A stretch of DNA of 64,000 nucleotides from NCBI RefSeq assembly GCF_014055005.1, contig NZ_CP059570.1, positions 2,542,001 to 2,606,000 of the forward strand. The letters are read 5' to 3'. This document shows positions 9,093 through 19,100 of this stretch, one piece after another. This DNA is from Neisseria dentiae (GTDB lineage Bacteria; Pseudomonadota; Gammaproteobacteria; Burkholderiales; Neisseriaceae). A program made the translations under genes and the position numbers. Every line of letters starts with the position of its first letter. Position 1 is the stretch's first letter. The notes beneath the pieces were generated by a model. It did not search any database and had not been told where the DNA came from. It saw nothing but the letters and a program-made list of their open reading frames with translations.

Positions 9093-9869
9093 ATGAGCTT
9101 CATCCACCCCACCGCCATCATCGATCCCAAGGCCGAGTTGGATTCCAGCGTTAAAGTCGGCGCCTACACCATTATCGGCGCGAATGTGCAAATCGGCGCA
9201 GGCACCGAAATCGGGCCGCACACCGTGATCGAAGGCCACACCACCATCGGCGAAAACAACAAAATCTTCCAGTTTGCCAGCCTCGGCGCCCAGCCGCAGG
9301 ATAAAAAATGGCGCGGCGAACCCACCCGCCTGATTATCGGCAACGGCAACACCATCCGCGAATTCACCACCTTCAACACCGGCACCGTTACCGGCATCGG
9401 CGAAACCCGTGTCGGCGACGACAACTGGATTATGGCCTATGTGCATCTGGCGCATGACTGCGTAATCGGCAGCCACACCATCTTCGCCAACAACGCCTCG
9501 CTGGCCGGGCACGTTACCATCGGCGATTATGTGGTGTTGGGCGGCTACACGCTGGTGTTCCAATTCTGCCAAATCGGCGATTACGCCATGACCGCCTTCG
9601 CTGCCGGCGTGCATAAAGACGTGCCGCCCTATGTGATGGCTTCGGGCTACCGCGCCGAGCCGGCCGGCCTCAACAGCGAAGGCATGCGCCGCAACGGTTT
9701 TTCGCCCGAACAAATCGCCCGCGTGAAAGACGTGTATAAAATCCTCTACCGCCAAGGCTTGGGTTTGGAGGAAGCCAAGGCCGAAGTGTTGAAAATGGCC
9801 GAAACCGCCCCCGAGCTGGCGGTGTTTAAAAACTTTTTCGACACTTCTTCGCGCGGGATTATCCGCTGA
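9093..9869 (+). CDS. lpxA: UDP-N-acetylglucosamine O-acyltransferase
   Basis: First committed step of lipid A synthesis, moving a 3-hydroxyacyl chain from ACP to the 3-OH of UDP-GlcNAc. 258 residues, the family length. Left-handed beta-helix hexapeptide repeats run from residue 2 (IHPTAIIDPKAEL), the catalytic His lies in YVHLAHDCVIGSH, and the C-terminal helical domain starts near GLNSEGMRRNGF. The distant lpxB is at 44871-46076. The gene ends the envelope cluster; the relic of an IS30-type element follows. Confidence 0.96.
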   Translation: MSFIHPTAIIDPKAELDSSVKVGAYTIIGANVQIGAGTEIGPHTVIEGHTTIGENNKIFQFASLGAQPQDKKWRGEPTRLIIGNGNTIREFTTFNTGTVTGIGETRVGDDNWIMAYVHLAHDCVIGSHTIFANNASLAGHVTIGDYVVLGGYTLVFQFCQIGDYAMTAFAAGVHKDVPPYVMASGYRAEPAGLNSEGMRRNGFSPEQIARVKDVYKILYRQGLGLEEAKAEVLKMAETAPELAVFKNFFDTSSRGIIR

Positions 9870-9923
9870 TAAAAGAGGGCATAAAGGCTTCAGACCCGTG
9901 CACTCGCATATCAAGTGCAACAC

Positions 9924-10370
9924 TCAAATGCCGGTGGCAAGAGCCGGTAAAAACAAATCAACCGGCATCTCATAACCGGGTGTTTTTCTCGGTCGGCGGT
10001 TGAGAGCGTTCCCAACCGCCTTAATCTGTTTGCTGCCCACTTTGCTGAAATCCGTTCCCTTCGGAAAATATTGGCGTATCAGCCCGTTGGTATTCTCCAC
10101 CAACCTTTTTTCCGCCGGTAAAACCGAGACCTTTGCAAAACCGATTTACGCTTGAAAACGTTTGTATTCCGTCATGCCCGCCAGCACGGGAATGACGATA
10201 ACTGGACGTTTCAGACGGCCTCAAAGGATTTTGCAAAGGTCTCAAACTCTTTACCGTTATCCGATGTGATGGTGTGAATCATGCTTTTGAACGGCTTCAG
10301 GGCGCTGGCCGCCGTTCGGGCAACGTCTAATGCGGTATCGTTGCTCTGAGGTCAGTTTCGTGTAGGCCAT
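9924..10370 (-). pseudogene. IS30-family transposase, broken
   Basis: Read on the minus strand, the start MAYTKLTSEQRYRI is a typical IS30-family N-terminus. It jumps directly, in another frame, to ALKPFKSMIHTITSDNGKEF, the middle of the DDE catalytic core with the second Asp. After the inserted element the sequence resumes as VENTNGLIRQYFPKGTDF and ALNRRPRKTPGYEMPVDLF, the C-terminal part with the catalytic Glu region. The first Asp region, most of the N-terminal domain and about 25 residues around the insertion are gone. Non-functional. Confidence 0.75.
10126..10243. mobile_element. MITE-like element inside the IS30 relic
   Basis: 118 bp from GAGACCTTTGCAAAA to its complement. It contains a dRS3-like palindrome (ATGCCCGCCAGCACGGGAAT) and an internal DUS (TTCAGACGGCCT near 10210-10221). 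It splits the transposase between NGKEF and VENTNG, so it is younger than the IS30 insertion. Confidence 0.7.
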
Positions 10371-10467
10371 ATTGCAATCTTTCTTGTCAGAAAAGGCCGG
10401 TATGCTACTGCATATCGGCCTTTTCGTTTGATGGAAAGTTGCACTTGTCGGGTGAATGTAAGCCGGC

Positions 10468-10797
10468 TTATTGTTTGGCGCGCGCATCGCGTGAGGCTTG
10501 CCAGGCAGCATCCAAACGGCGGCCGGCTGCTTCGAGTGCGCTGTCGGCCTGTGCTTTTTTGGCGGTTTCTTCCTGCAACTCGCCCTGCATTTTGGCGATA
10601 TCGGCTTCGGCCTGCTTAATGCGCGCTTGGGCGCCGGAAATGCCTGATTGCAGCGAAGCGATGCGGTTGCCGCTGCTGTGGTGCGCTTTCAGGGCCACGC
10701 GGTAGGCGGCCTGCGCGCTCAAGAGTTCGTCGGAAACGGCGTCGGCCTGTGCGAACGGGGCGGCAAGTAAAAAAGCGAGAGCGGTTAGTTTTTTCAT
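10468..10797 (-). CDS. Small exported coiled-coil protein of unknown function
   Basis: Product is 109 residues. Signal peptide MKKLTALAFLLAAPFAQADA is followed by an Ala-, Gln- and Lys-rich helical region (residues about 25-105) with heptad-like spacing, so probably a periplasmic coiled coil. There is no lipobox and no catalytic motif. The start at 10797 is preceded by AAGGAAA, a reasonable ribosome site. It stands alone between the IS30 relic and a repeat-bearing gap, and I do not recognise a family. Composition matches the host chromosome, suggesting a resident gene. Confidence 0.65.
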   Translation of the reverse strand: MKKLTALAFLLAAPFAQADAVSDELLSAQAAYRVALKAHHSSGNRIASLQSGISGAQARIKQAEADIAKMQGELQEETAKKAQADSALEAAGRRLDAAWQASRDARAKQ

Positions 10798-10847
10798 GGT
10801 GTTTCCTTTGTGGGCTGGGTCGGTTAACGGTCGGCGGCGGTTTGTTT

Positions 10848-10930
10848 ATATAGTGAACCAACTTAATAACAAGCACATACGTCATACTCGGGTCAAGCCC
10901 GGGTATGACGGAACAAATGGTTTTGCTATA
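10848..10930. repeat. Palindromic repeat GTCATACTCGGG...CCCGGGTATGAC with TATAGTGAACCAACTTAA lead
   Basis: The 10800-11322 gap holds no gene. It contains TATAGTGAACCAACTTAA followed by a near-perfect palindrome at about 10880-10910, then a single DUS at 11029-11040 and a promoter. A similar lead plus palindrome occurs inverted at 49875-49940, and related palindromes at 27298-27321 and 44119-44193. Confidence 0.55.
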
Positions 10931-11142
10931 TGCCCCGGCCGGCTTGTTTTGTGTAAAAGATACGCATATTGGCGGCAAAAAACCACACCGGCAAGTGTAA
11001 ACCCTGTTGCGGGCGGTTGGCGTGTTTTTTCAGACGGCCTGCGCACACGGGAACGCGGCGGCGGCAAGCGCCATGCCGATCATATATTTTTTTGCAGCGG
11101 TTTCAGCACTTTGGCGGCGAATATTTACTCAACATCAATATT

Positions 11143-11169
11143 TTGAAATAGTTTCCGCCTGTGTATAAT
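11143..11169 (+). promoter_or_regulatory. Putative sigma-70 promoter of the 11323 gene
   Basis: TTGAAA (11143-11148) and TATAAT (11164-11169) with a 15-nt spacer; the perfect -10 is the stronger part. It lies about 150 bases before the outer-membrane protein gene, leaving a long leader. Confidence 0.4.
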
Positions 11170-11322
11170 CACAAAAAGTGCTTAAATTACAAACGTTAAG
11201 CGGTGGCGAAATCGTGTAATTCCGCCCTTTTGCCGCTTGTGGCCGGGCGCGGCCGGCGCAATACTGTGTTCACGGAAGGCGCGGTTGCGCTGCCGTATTT
11301 TATCCCGATAGGAGTATAAACA

Positions 11323-11874
11323 ATGAAAAAAGCGTTATTGACTGTTTTGGCTTTGGGTTCTGCCGCTGTGGTTTCTGCCCAGCCGCTGTCCAACACATTT
11401 ACCGGCCCCTCGGTGGAAATCGGCGTGGGCACCAGCAAAACCGATGTGAAAAACAGCAATTTAAACGAGAAACACAAAGCCGATGTTGCCGTGCGCGGTA
11501 ATTATAATGTCGAATACGGCAACAACTGGATCGGCGGTACCGAAGTGGCCGTGAAGCCGGTTCACCACACCGTGGGCACCAATGCCACAGGCAAGGTCAA
11601 ACAGAAAGTCGATGCTTCGGCTTCTTATGTGCAGGGCTACCGCTTTGCGCAAGATGCGATGGTTTACGGCAAAGTGGGCTACCACTACGGCCAGTTTGAA
11701 GGCGTGAACGGCCGCGACCGCAGCATGGACGGCTTGGGCTACGGCGCCGGCCTGAAATATGCGGTAACGCCCAATGTCGAAGTGGGCGGCGAGTGGGAGC
11801 AAACCCGTTTCAAACGCGGCGGCGACAAAGCCACCAACAACAGCTATATGGCCACCGTAGGCTACCGGTTCTAA
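11323..11874 (+). CDS. Small outer-membrane beta-barrel protein (Opa/OmpX-like)
   Basis: 183 residues with signal peptide MKKALLTVLALGSAAVVSA. The mature part alternates polar and hydrophobic residues in about eight strands and ends in GYRF, the terminal Phe required for BAM recognition. Size and layout resemble the eight-stranded opacity/NspA/OmpX group, but no signature proves which. Loops (KNSNLNEKHK, NGRDRSMD, KRGGDKATNN) would face outward. A GATAGGAGT ribosome site precedes the ATG. The transcript meets the minus-strand gene at 11976 through a shared DUS hairpin. Function unknown; adhesin or small porin-like protein are possibilities. Confidence 0.75.
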   Translation: MKKALLTVLALGSAAVVSAQPLSNTFTGPSVEIGVGTSKTDVKNSNLNEKHKADVAVRGNYNVEYGNNWIGGTEVAVKPVHHTVGTNATGKVKQKVDASASYVQGYRFAQDAMVYGKVGYHYGQFEGVNGRDRSMDGLGYGAGLKYAVTPNVEVGGEWEQTRFKRGGDKATNNSYMATVGYRF

Positions 11875-11932
11875 ACCGATGTTTTAACCCCTTTAACCCT
11901 TCCTTTTCAGCAAACTCATCAAAGCAAGAAGA

Positions 11933-11960
11933 AGGCCGTCTGAAAGATTTCAGACGGCCT
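11933..11960. terminator. Bidirectional DUS terminator
   Basis: AGGCCGTCTGAA (11933-11944) and complement (11949-11960) with a 4-nt loop and flanking A/T tracts, between convergent genes. Confidence 0.75.
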
Positions 11961-11975
11961 TTATTGCCAACCCGA

Positions 11976-12344
11976 TTAGCGGTTTGAATCCAAATCGGCT
12001 TTGTATTCGATTACACCGTGATCCTTGCGTTCGATAGAAACATCCAGCTCTTGGTTTCTGCGTTTGAATTTCAAATCGGCGTCATCGCGTTTCACTTCCG
12101 ACTCGACCACTTTAAAACCGTGGCGCTGTGCGTGGGCGCGCACTTGTCCGGCCAAATGCTTCACACTGGTGTCGCGGTCGTGCAGGCGGAATTCGGCTTC
12201 GAATTCACCGTCGCCTTGGCGGTCTGCCTTCACCACTTCCGCGCCGCGCGGTTTGAAAATTTCACCCGGTATCGGTGCCGCCATCGCGCTGGTGGAAAAT
12301 AAAGCCATCAGGCCGGTTATGATCAAGGTTTTGGTGTTGTTCAT
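11976..12344 (-). CDS. Small secreted protein of unknown function
   Basis: 122 residues beginning with a signal peptide (MNNTKTLIITGLMALFSTSAMAA). The mature region is highly charged and rich in basic and acidic pairs (FEAEFRLHDRDTSVKHL, KRDDADLKFKRRNQELDVSIERKD), consistent with a small periplasmic alpha/beta domain. The start at 12344 has AAGGAAT just upstream. It has no recognised motif. It is convergent with the barrel-protein gene at 11323, so the two need not be functionally linked. Confidence 0.65.
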   Translation of the reverse strand: MNNTKTLIITGLMALFSTSAMAAPIPGEIFKPRGAEVVKADRQGDGEFEAEFRLHDRDTSVKHLAGQVRAHAQRHGFKVVESEVKRDDADLKFKRRNQELDVSIERKDHGVIEYKADLDSNR

Positions 12345-12585
12345 TGGGCATTCCTTAAAAACAGTCGGTTAAAAAAGCGGTTTGGTATGCCGGCACATCC
12401 AAAGCAGAACGGCAAACCACACAAGCGGCCGCCATCGTAATCCACGCCCTGCCTGCCCTCAAGCCTTTAAACTTCTTTTTACCTGCCGCCGTGATTCTAT
12501 TCATTTTGCTTACTGATTTTTGCAAAACCGGCCGCAAGCCGCATGATGCTTTACGCAAACACCGTTTCGGGCACACTCATAAAAA

Positions 12586-12613
12586 AGGCCGTCTGAAAGA
12601 TTTCAGACGGCCT
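12586..12613. terminator. DUS terminator downstream of sstT
   Basis: AGGCCGTCTGAA (12586-12597) and complement (12602-12613), 4-nt loop, with an A-run before and T-run after, so active in either direction. The remainder of the 12345-12649 gap shows no gene. Confidence 0.7.
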
Positions 12614-12649
12614 TTCCGTTCGTTTAAAAATAAAAAATCTGCAACGCGC

Positions 12650-13876
12650 TTATGCCCCTGTTTTGCGCTGTCTGCCGTAATCGGCCGCAGCGGTGAACAG
12701 CACGTCGGTGGAAGAATTAAGCGCGGTTTCGGCAGAGTCCTGCACCACGCCGATAATAAAGCCTACCGCCACCACCTGCATGGCCACATCGTTGGAAATA
12801 CCGAACAGGCTGCACGCCAGCGGAATCAGCAGCAGCGAGCCGCCCGCCACGCCCGACGCGCCGGTCGCGCTCACCGTGGCCACCAGGCTCAGCAGCAGCG
12901 CGGTGGCGAAATCGATGTGAATGCCCTGCGTGTGGGCGGCGGCCATCGACAACACGGTGATGGTAATCGCCGCACCCGCCATGTTCACCGTTGCGCCCAG
13001 CGGAATCGAAATCGAATAAGTGTCTTCATGCAGGCCGAGCTTTTTGGCCAGCGCCATGTTCACGGGAATATTGGCGGCGGAAGAGCGGGTGAAAAACGCG
13101 GTAACGCCGCTTTCGCGCAGGCAGGTAAACACCAGCGGGTAAGGATTGCGGCGGATTTGCGTCCACACGATAACCGGGTTGACCACCAGCGCAATAAACA
13201 GCATACAGCCGAGCAGCACCGCCAACAGGCGCGCATAGCCGACCAACGCATCGAAACCCGTTTCGGCAATGGTTGCCGACACCAAACCGAAAATACCCAA
13301 AGGCGCGAAGCGGATCACCCATTTCACCACTTTCGACACCGCCTCGGCGAAATCCGCCACCATGATGCGGGTGTTTTCCGACGCATTGCGCAGCGCGAAA
13401 CCGAGCACAATCGCCCAAGCCAAAATACCGATGTAATTGGCGTTGGCAATCGCACCCACGGGGTTGGACACCAGATTCATCAACAGGGTTTTCATCACTT
13501 CCACAATGCCCGAAGGCGGCGTGGTATCCACATTGCCCGCGTTAACCAGCGCGATTTCGGTGGGAAACACAAAGCCGGCAATCACGGCACACAACGCCGC
13601 CGAAAAAGTGCCGATGGCATAAAGCAGGATAATCGGCTTGATATGCGCTTCGCTGCCTTTTTGGTGTTGCGCGATGGCCGCCGTTACCAGCACAAACACC
13701 AGCACCGGCGCCACCGCCTTGAGCGCGCCCACAAACAAACTGCCCAACAGGCCGGCCGCCAATCCGGCAGAAGGCGACAGCCACGCCAGCACCATACCCA
13801 AAACCAGCCCCACCACAATCTGCTGCACCAGGCTGATGCGGTTGACAGCATCTATCACGGGGTTTCCGCTTGCCAT
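12650..13876 (-). CDS. sstT: Serine/threonine:sodium symporter SstT
   Basis: Inner-membrane sodium-coupled serine and threonine importer of the dicarboxylate/amino acid:cation symporter family. 408 residues, normal length, with about eight hydrophobic helices and re-entrant loops. Visible family motifs are the serine-rich FFTRSSAANIPVNMALA (hairpin loop 1), SIPLGATVNMAGAAITI, and SATGASGVAGGSLLLIPLA near the C-terminus. The start at 13876 is preceded by AGGACG. It is transcribed away from tamA; the 338-base gap (13877-14214) is AT-rich and should hold both promoters. Confidence 0.92.
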   Translation of the reverse strand: MASGNPVIDAVNRISLVQQIVVGLVLGMVLAWLSPSAGLAAGLLGSLFVGALKAVAPVLVFVLVTAAIAQHQKGSEAHIKPIILLYAIGTFSAALCAVIAGFVFPTEIALVNAGNVDTTPPSGIVEVMKTLLMNLVSNPVGAIANANYIGILAWAIVLGFALRNASENTRIMVADFAEAVSKVVKWVIRFAPLGIFGLVSATIAETGFDALVGYARLLAVLLGCMLFIALVVNPVIVWTQIRRNPYPLVFTCLRESGVTAFFTRSSAANIPVNMALAKKLGLHEDTYSISIPLGATVNMAGAAITITVLSMAAAHTQGIHIDFATALLLSLVATVSATGASGVAGGSLLLIPLACSLFGISNDVAMQVVAVGFIIGVVQDSAETALNSSTDVLFTAAADYGRQRKTGA

Positions 13877-14214
13877 GATTCGTCCTTTTATAAACGTTAA
13901 AAAAGGCTAATATTCTAAAATAAAACCCCTTTCCCAAACTATGCTTGCTAAAATACGGCACAAAAATCTACAAATGCGTTTATTTTGAAATAAAATTTCT
14001 AAATTTTGAAATGCAAACCATTAAAACGGATGTTTTTACAGCCGAAGCAAAACGAAACGCCAAACCGAACCGTTTCCGCCCGCCGCAAACAATAAACACG
14101 GTAATTAATTCAATTTTCAGGGTTATCCGGCGGGCAACCCCTGCCGACAACAGTCGAAACAATGCTAAAATTGCCGCCAGATTACAGGCCCGTTTTCCAA
14201 CCTGCGCAAACCTT

Positions 14215-16041
14215 ATGAAAAAACACACCGCCTCCCTGCTGCTTTCCACGCTGTCGCTCGCCTGCATGCAGGCGTTTGCGGCCGACCCTGCGCCCGAAGA
14301 TTATGTGCGGATTAAAAAAACCGAGAAAAAAACCGCCGAGGCGGCCGGTGAAAAGCTGCCGGTAAAATATCCGGTGGAAATCCGCACCGATGACGACGAA
14401 GTGAAAGCCATGCTCGAAGAATACCTGCCGCTGATCACCCAGCAGCAGGAAGAAGAACTCGACAGCGAGCAGATGGGCTTTTTGGCCGAAGAAGCGCCCG
14501 ATGACGTACAAACCATGCTCAAAACCAAAGGCTATTTCAACGGCAAGGTAACGGTGTCGCCCTCGGGCTACGGTTATGTGGTCGATGTTACGCCCGGCCC
14601 GCGCACCAAAATCGACAATGTGGGCGTGGCCATCGTGGGCGACGTGATGCAAGACCCAGATTTGGCGCAGTATTACAAAAACGCCATGGAAAATTGGCAA
14701 CTGCCTGTGGGCGGCTATTTCGACCAAAGCCAGTGGAGCAGCAGCAAAACCTCGGTGCTTGCGGCGGTTACGCGCAAAAAATACCCGCTGGCCAAACTCT
14801 CGCAAACCCAGGCCACCATCAACCCCGACACAAACACCGCCGATTTGAACGTGCTGGTAGAGAGCAACCAGCCCGTTTATTTCGGCGACATCCACATCAG
14901 CGGCACCAAGCGCTACCCCGAAAGCGTGGTGCGCGGCATGGCGCAGTTCCAGCCCGGTTCGCCCTATGATTTGGACCAACTGCTCGACTACCAACAGGCG
15001 CTGGAGCAGGACGGGCACTATTCGGGCGCATCGGTGCAGGCCGATTTCGACAATATGCAGGGCGACCGCGTGCCGGTGAAAGTGTCGGTGGAAGAAATGA
15101 AGCGGCACAAATTAGAGGCGGGCGTGCGCTATGATTCGGAATACGGCCCCGGCGGGCGCATCGGCTACGACTACTACAACCTCTTCAACCGAGGCTACAT
15201 CGGCTCGCTGGTGGTGGACACCGACAAATACGAAACCACGCTGGCGGCCGGTATCAGCCAGCCGCGCAAAAACAACGGCCACTACTTCACCAGCAACGTA
15301 TCCTACACCCGCTCCACCACCCAAAACCTCGAAAAACACGCCGTGAGCAGCGGTATTTGGCGCGTGCGCGACCGCAACAACATCGAATCGCGCCTCGGCA
15401 TCGAATTTCTCACCGAAAGCAGCCGCGTGCCCGACACCAATTACGATTTGGGCCGCAGCCACGCCACCATGCTCACCGCCTCGTGGAAGCGGCAGGAAAT
15501 CGAAACCACCCTGCGCCCTGAAAACGGCTATTACCTCGACGGCAAAGTCGGCGCCACCATAGGCTCGCTGCTCTCTTCCACCGCCATCGCGCGGGCGAAA
15601 GCCAGCGCGGGCTATTATTTCACGCCCGAAAACAAAAAAATCGGCACGTTTATCGCACGCGGCCAGATCGGCTATGTGTATGCCAAAGAAGACGAACAAG
15701 TGCCTTCTTCGCTGCAATTCCGCACCGGCGGCGCCACTTCCATCCGCGGTTACGAACTCGACAGCATCGGTTTGGCCGGCCCCAATGATTCGGTGCTGCC
15801 CGAGCGCGCGCTGGCGGTGGCGAGCTTCGAATACCAATACCCGATCAACAAGAGCTTTTCCGCCGCCGTGTTCCACGATATGGGCGATGCCGCGCTCAAC
15901 TTCAAACAGATGTCGCTGAAACACGGCACGGGCGTGGGCGTGCGCTGGTTCAGCCCCGTGGCACCGTTCTCGTTCGATATCGCCTACGGACACCAAGACA
16001 AAAAACTGCGCTGGCACATCAGCTTGGGCACGCGCTTCTAA
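14215..16041 (+). CDS. tamA: Translocation and assembly module subunit TamA
   Basis: Outer-membrane Omp85-family protein pairing with TamB to help insert some outer-membrane proteins or move phospholipids. 608 residues from the ATG at 14215, which starts a signal peptide (MKKHTASLLLSTLSLACMQA, cut near AFA). POTRA-like domains extend to about residue 290 and a 16-strand barrel follows. The L6 motif appears as GGATSIRGYELDSIG, and the protein ends HISLGTRF with terminal Phe. The frame stays open upstream for about 90 codons, but that part lacks signal features. tamB follows after a DUS hairpin. Confidence 0.92.
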   Translation: MKKHTASLLLSTLSLACMQAFAADPAPEDYVRIKKTEKKTAEAAGEKLPVKYPVEIRTDDDEVKAMLEEYLPLITQQQEEELDSEQMGFLAEEAPDDVQTMLKTKGYFNGKVTVSPSGYGYVVDVTPGPRTKIDNVGVAIVGDVMQDPDLAQYYKNAMENWQLPVGGYFDQSQWSSSKTSVLAAVTRKKYPLAKLSQTQATINPDTNTADLNVLVESNQPVYFGDIHISGTKRYPESVVRGMAQFQPGSPYDLDQLLDYQQALEQDGHYSGASVQADFDNMQGDRVPVKVSVEEMKRHKLEAGVRYDSEYGPGGRIGYDYYNLFNRGYIGSLVVDTDKYETTLAAGISQPRKNNGHYFTSNVSYTRSTTQNLEKHAVSSGIWRVRDRNNIESRLGIEFLTESSRVPDTNYDLGRSHATMLTASWKRQEIETTLRPENGYYLDGKVGATIGSLLSSTAIARAKASAGYYFTPENKKIGTFIARGQIGYVYAKEDEQVPSSLQFRTGGATSIRGYELDSIGLAGPNDSVLPERALAVASFEYQYPINKSFSAAVFHDMGDAALNFKQMSLKHGTGVGVRWFSPVAPFSFDIAYGHQDKKLRWHISLGTRF

Positions 16042-16058
16042 CCGCACCGTTACGCTTC

Positions 16059-16110
16059 AGGCCGTCTGAAAACCATCCGCCGGACACGGAAACGTTTTTT
16101 CAGACGGCCT
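16059..16110 (+). terminator. DUS inverted repeat between tamA and tamB
   Basis: AGGCCGTCTGAA (16059-16070) and complement (16099-16110) with a 28-nt loop and an upstream T-run at 16095-16100. It suggests partial uncoupling of tamB from tamA. Confidence 0.5.
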
Positions 16111-16123
16111 GATAAATCAAAAG

Positions 16124-19100
16124 ATGCAAACAGGCCAATACGATATGAACCGACAACCCGACGCAACCATCACACCACCCGAAGCAGCGGCCGCACCCGA
16201 CCAAAATAACGGGCCGTCTGAAAACCGGCCGAAAAAAAGCCTGTGGCGGCGGATGCTGTGGGCGTTTCTGCTGGTGTTGCTGCTGCTGGTTGCCGCGGTG
16301 GCCGGCGCAGCGGCATGGCTGGCCGGCACAGAATCGGGGCTGCGTTACGGCCTGTATAAAATCCCCTCGTGGTTCGGCGTAAACATCAGCTCGAAAACCC
16401 TGCAAGGCACGTTGTGGAAAGGCTTTCACGGCGACGGCTGGCGCGTGGAAACCGAAGGCGCCGATATCGGCATCACCCGCTTTTCGTTCGGCTGGAACCC
16501 GCGCGAGCTCACGCAAAGCAAACTGCACATCAAACACCTGATTGCGGGCGACATTCAAATCGTTACCAAACCCGTGCCGCCGTCTGAAAAAAAACCGGCA
16601 TCCGGCCTGCCCGAAAGCGTGAGCCTGCCCGTTGAAGTGGCGCTCGACAAACTCGAAACCGGCAAAATCGGCGTAGGCTCGCGCGCCGACCGCCAAACCG
16701 TTTACCTCAACCGTTTGAGCGCATCATATGTTTACAACCACCAACTGCACAGCCTGAAACTGGCCGACCTGCAAACCCCGTGGAACACCGCATCGGGCAG
16801 CGCCACCCTCGGCGTGAAAAGCCCGTTTGCCCTCAACGCCGCCATTTACGGCCAAGGCGAACTCGACGGACAGGCCATCGACGCCCAAACCCGCCTGTGG
16901 GGCAGCCTGCGCGATATGGAAACCGACATCCGCATCGACGGCGACAACGTGCGCCTGCATGCCGAATCGGTGCTGCACCCGTTTGCCGCCAAACTCAACG
17001 ACAAAATCAAACTGGTGCAGGTGAAAGGCTTCAACATCAACCCGCAGGCGTTTTTATCCACCCTGCCCAAATCCCTGCTCGAATTCGACGCCACCGTTGT
17101 GCCATCGTTTGAAAAAGGCCTCGCGCTCGAAGGCTCCATCGACCTGGCCAACCACGGCGCCGCAGCCGCCGACGCGGGCGGCATACCCGTGCGCGAACTG
17201 ATCGGCAACTTCACCGTCAACGAAAACGGCCTGATTAAAATCCAAGACACCTCCGTGAAGCTGATGCAGAAAGGCACGGTTAACCTTGCCGGCAACATCG
17301 ACACCGCCAAACAGCAGCTCGCCTTGGCCGCCGCCCTGCGCAACATCAGCGCCGCCGATGCCGTACAGCAGAAACTCGACGGCAGCCTCGACGGCACCAT
17401 CACCTTGGGCGGTGCCTTCCGCAATCTTGAAACCGGTTGGGATTTAAACACCGGCAACGCCCTTTCAGACGGCCTGATCCAAATGCAAACCGATGCGGAA
17501 AACGGCCAGCAAACCCTTTTGTTCAAACGCGCCCGCATCCGCCCCGCCAACGGCGGCGAAATCAACGCCGAAGGCTCGCTGGAGCTGTTTAAAAACCAAG
17601 CCCTGAAACTGGCCGTTACCAGCAAAAACTTCAACCCCGCCAAACTCAACAAACAGTTTCCCGAAGGCAACGTGAACGGCACAGCCAACCTCAACGGCGA
17701 AATCACCAACCAAAAATACGGCGGCAAAATGCAGTTCGGCCCCAGCACCCTCTCCGGCGTGGCCCTGCGCGGCAGCGCCGACGTGCTTTATGAAAACGGG
17801 CACCTCGCCCGCGCCGTAACCGATATTCTTTTGGGCAGCAACAGCATCAAAACCAACGGCAGCTTCGGCAAAAAAAGCGACCGCCTCAATATCGACATCA
17901 ACGCCCCCGATCTGGGCCGCTTCGGCTTCGGCATGGGCGGCCTCCTAACCGCCAAAGGCTATATCGCCGGCGAACCCAAACAGCTCGAAGCCGACCTGAC
18001 CGGCCAGGCGCGCAAGCTACGTATCACCGGCGTGGCACAAGCCGACTCGCTCGACTTCAAACTCAAAGGCTCGCCCGACTACACCCGCCCCTTAAACATC
18101 GAACTCAAAGGTAACCGCATCAGCGTAGGCGGCAGCCAGCCCACCGTTATCGACGCCGTTAACCTGTTCGTCAACGGCACCGGCCGCAACCACCGCATCC
18201 ACGGCGGCGGCAGCCTGGCGCTCGACGGCAAGCCCTACAAACTCGAAATCGACGCCAACGGCGGGCTGGACAACAAACAACAATGGAAAGGCACGCTCAG
18301 CGTGCTCGACATCAGCGGCGCCTTCAACCTCAAACTGCAAAACCGCATCAACCTCGAAGCCGGCGCCGAGCGCGTAGCCATGACCGCCGCCCGCTGGAGC
18401 GCGATGGGCGGCAGCCTCAACCTCGAAAACTTCGTGTGGGACAAGAAAAACGGCATCACCACCAAAGGCAGCGCCAACAACCTCGAAATCGCGCAACTGC
18501 ACAATTTCTACACCCCGCCCGTGCGGCACAACCTTGTGCTGGCCGGCGACTGGGACTTGTCATACAGCCAAAACGCCCGCGGCTACCTCAACATCCGCCG
18601 CCAAAGCGGCGACGTGGAACTGCCTTACCGCAAACAGATGCTCGGTTTGGGCACGCTTTCGCTGAACACCCGCTTCCAAAACGGCCGCATCGACAGCACG
18701 CTCGACGGCGTAACCGGCTACGGCAAACTCGACGGCAACCTGGTTATCAGCCAGCAGTTCGGCAACGACATCAAACTCGCCCCCGTCAGCGGCAAAATCA
18801 GCATCAGCGCACCCAATCTCGAGACCTTCCGCAACTTCCTGCCCGTGGGCCAAAGCCTGCGCGGCAACCTGCTCGGCGTGGCCACCATCGGCGGCCGCGT
18901 CGGCCAGCCGCAGTTCAACGGCACGCTCAACGGCAATGACCTCTACTACCGCAACCAGGATTTGGGGCTGATACTCGACAACGGCATCCTGCGTTCGCGC
19001 ATTCAGGGCCAAACGTGGATTATCGACAACCTGCGCTTCCACCGCGGCGGCACGGTCGAACTCAAAGGCACGGTGGGCCTGAACAACGCCGAGCCGAACG

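Larger units (their letters stand above)
9910..10449 (-). mobile_element. IS30-family element relic (IS1655-like)
   Basis: Bounded by short inverted ends: ATCAAGTGCAAC at 9910-9921 and GTTGCACTTGTC at 10438-10449. The interior is a decayed transposase on the minus strand with internal deletions and a later MITE-like insertion (10126-10243). An intact IS30-family element is about 1 kb, so roughly half is missing. Family assignment rests on recognisable IS30 transposase segments. Confidence 0.7.

Noticed and set aside
12491..13900. Plus-strand open frame of about 470 codons opposite sstT
   Set aside because: Composition (His, Arg, Gln rich) is typical of an antisense shadow and sstT is unambiguous.
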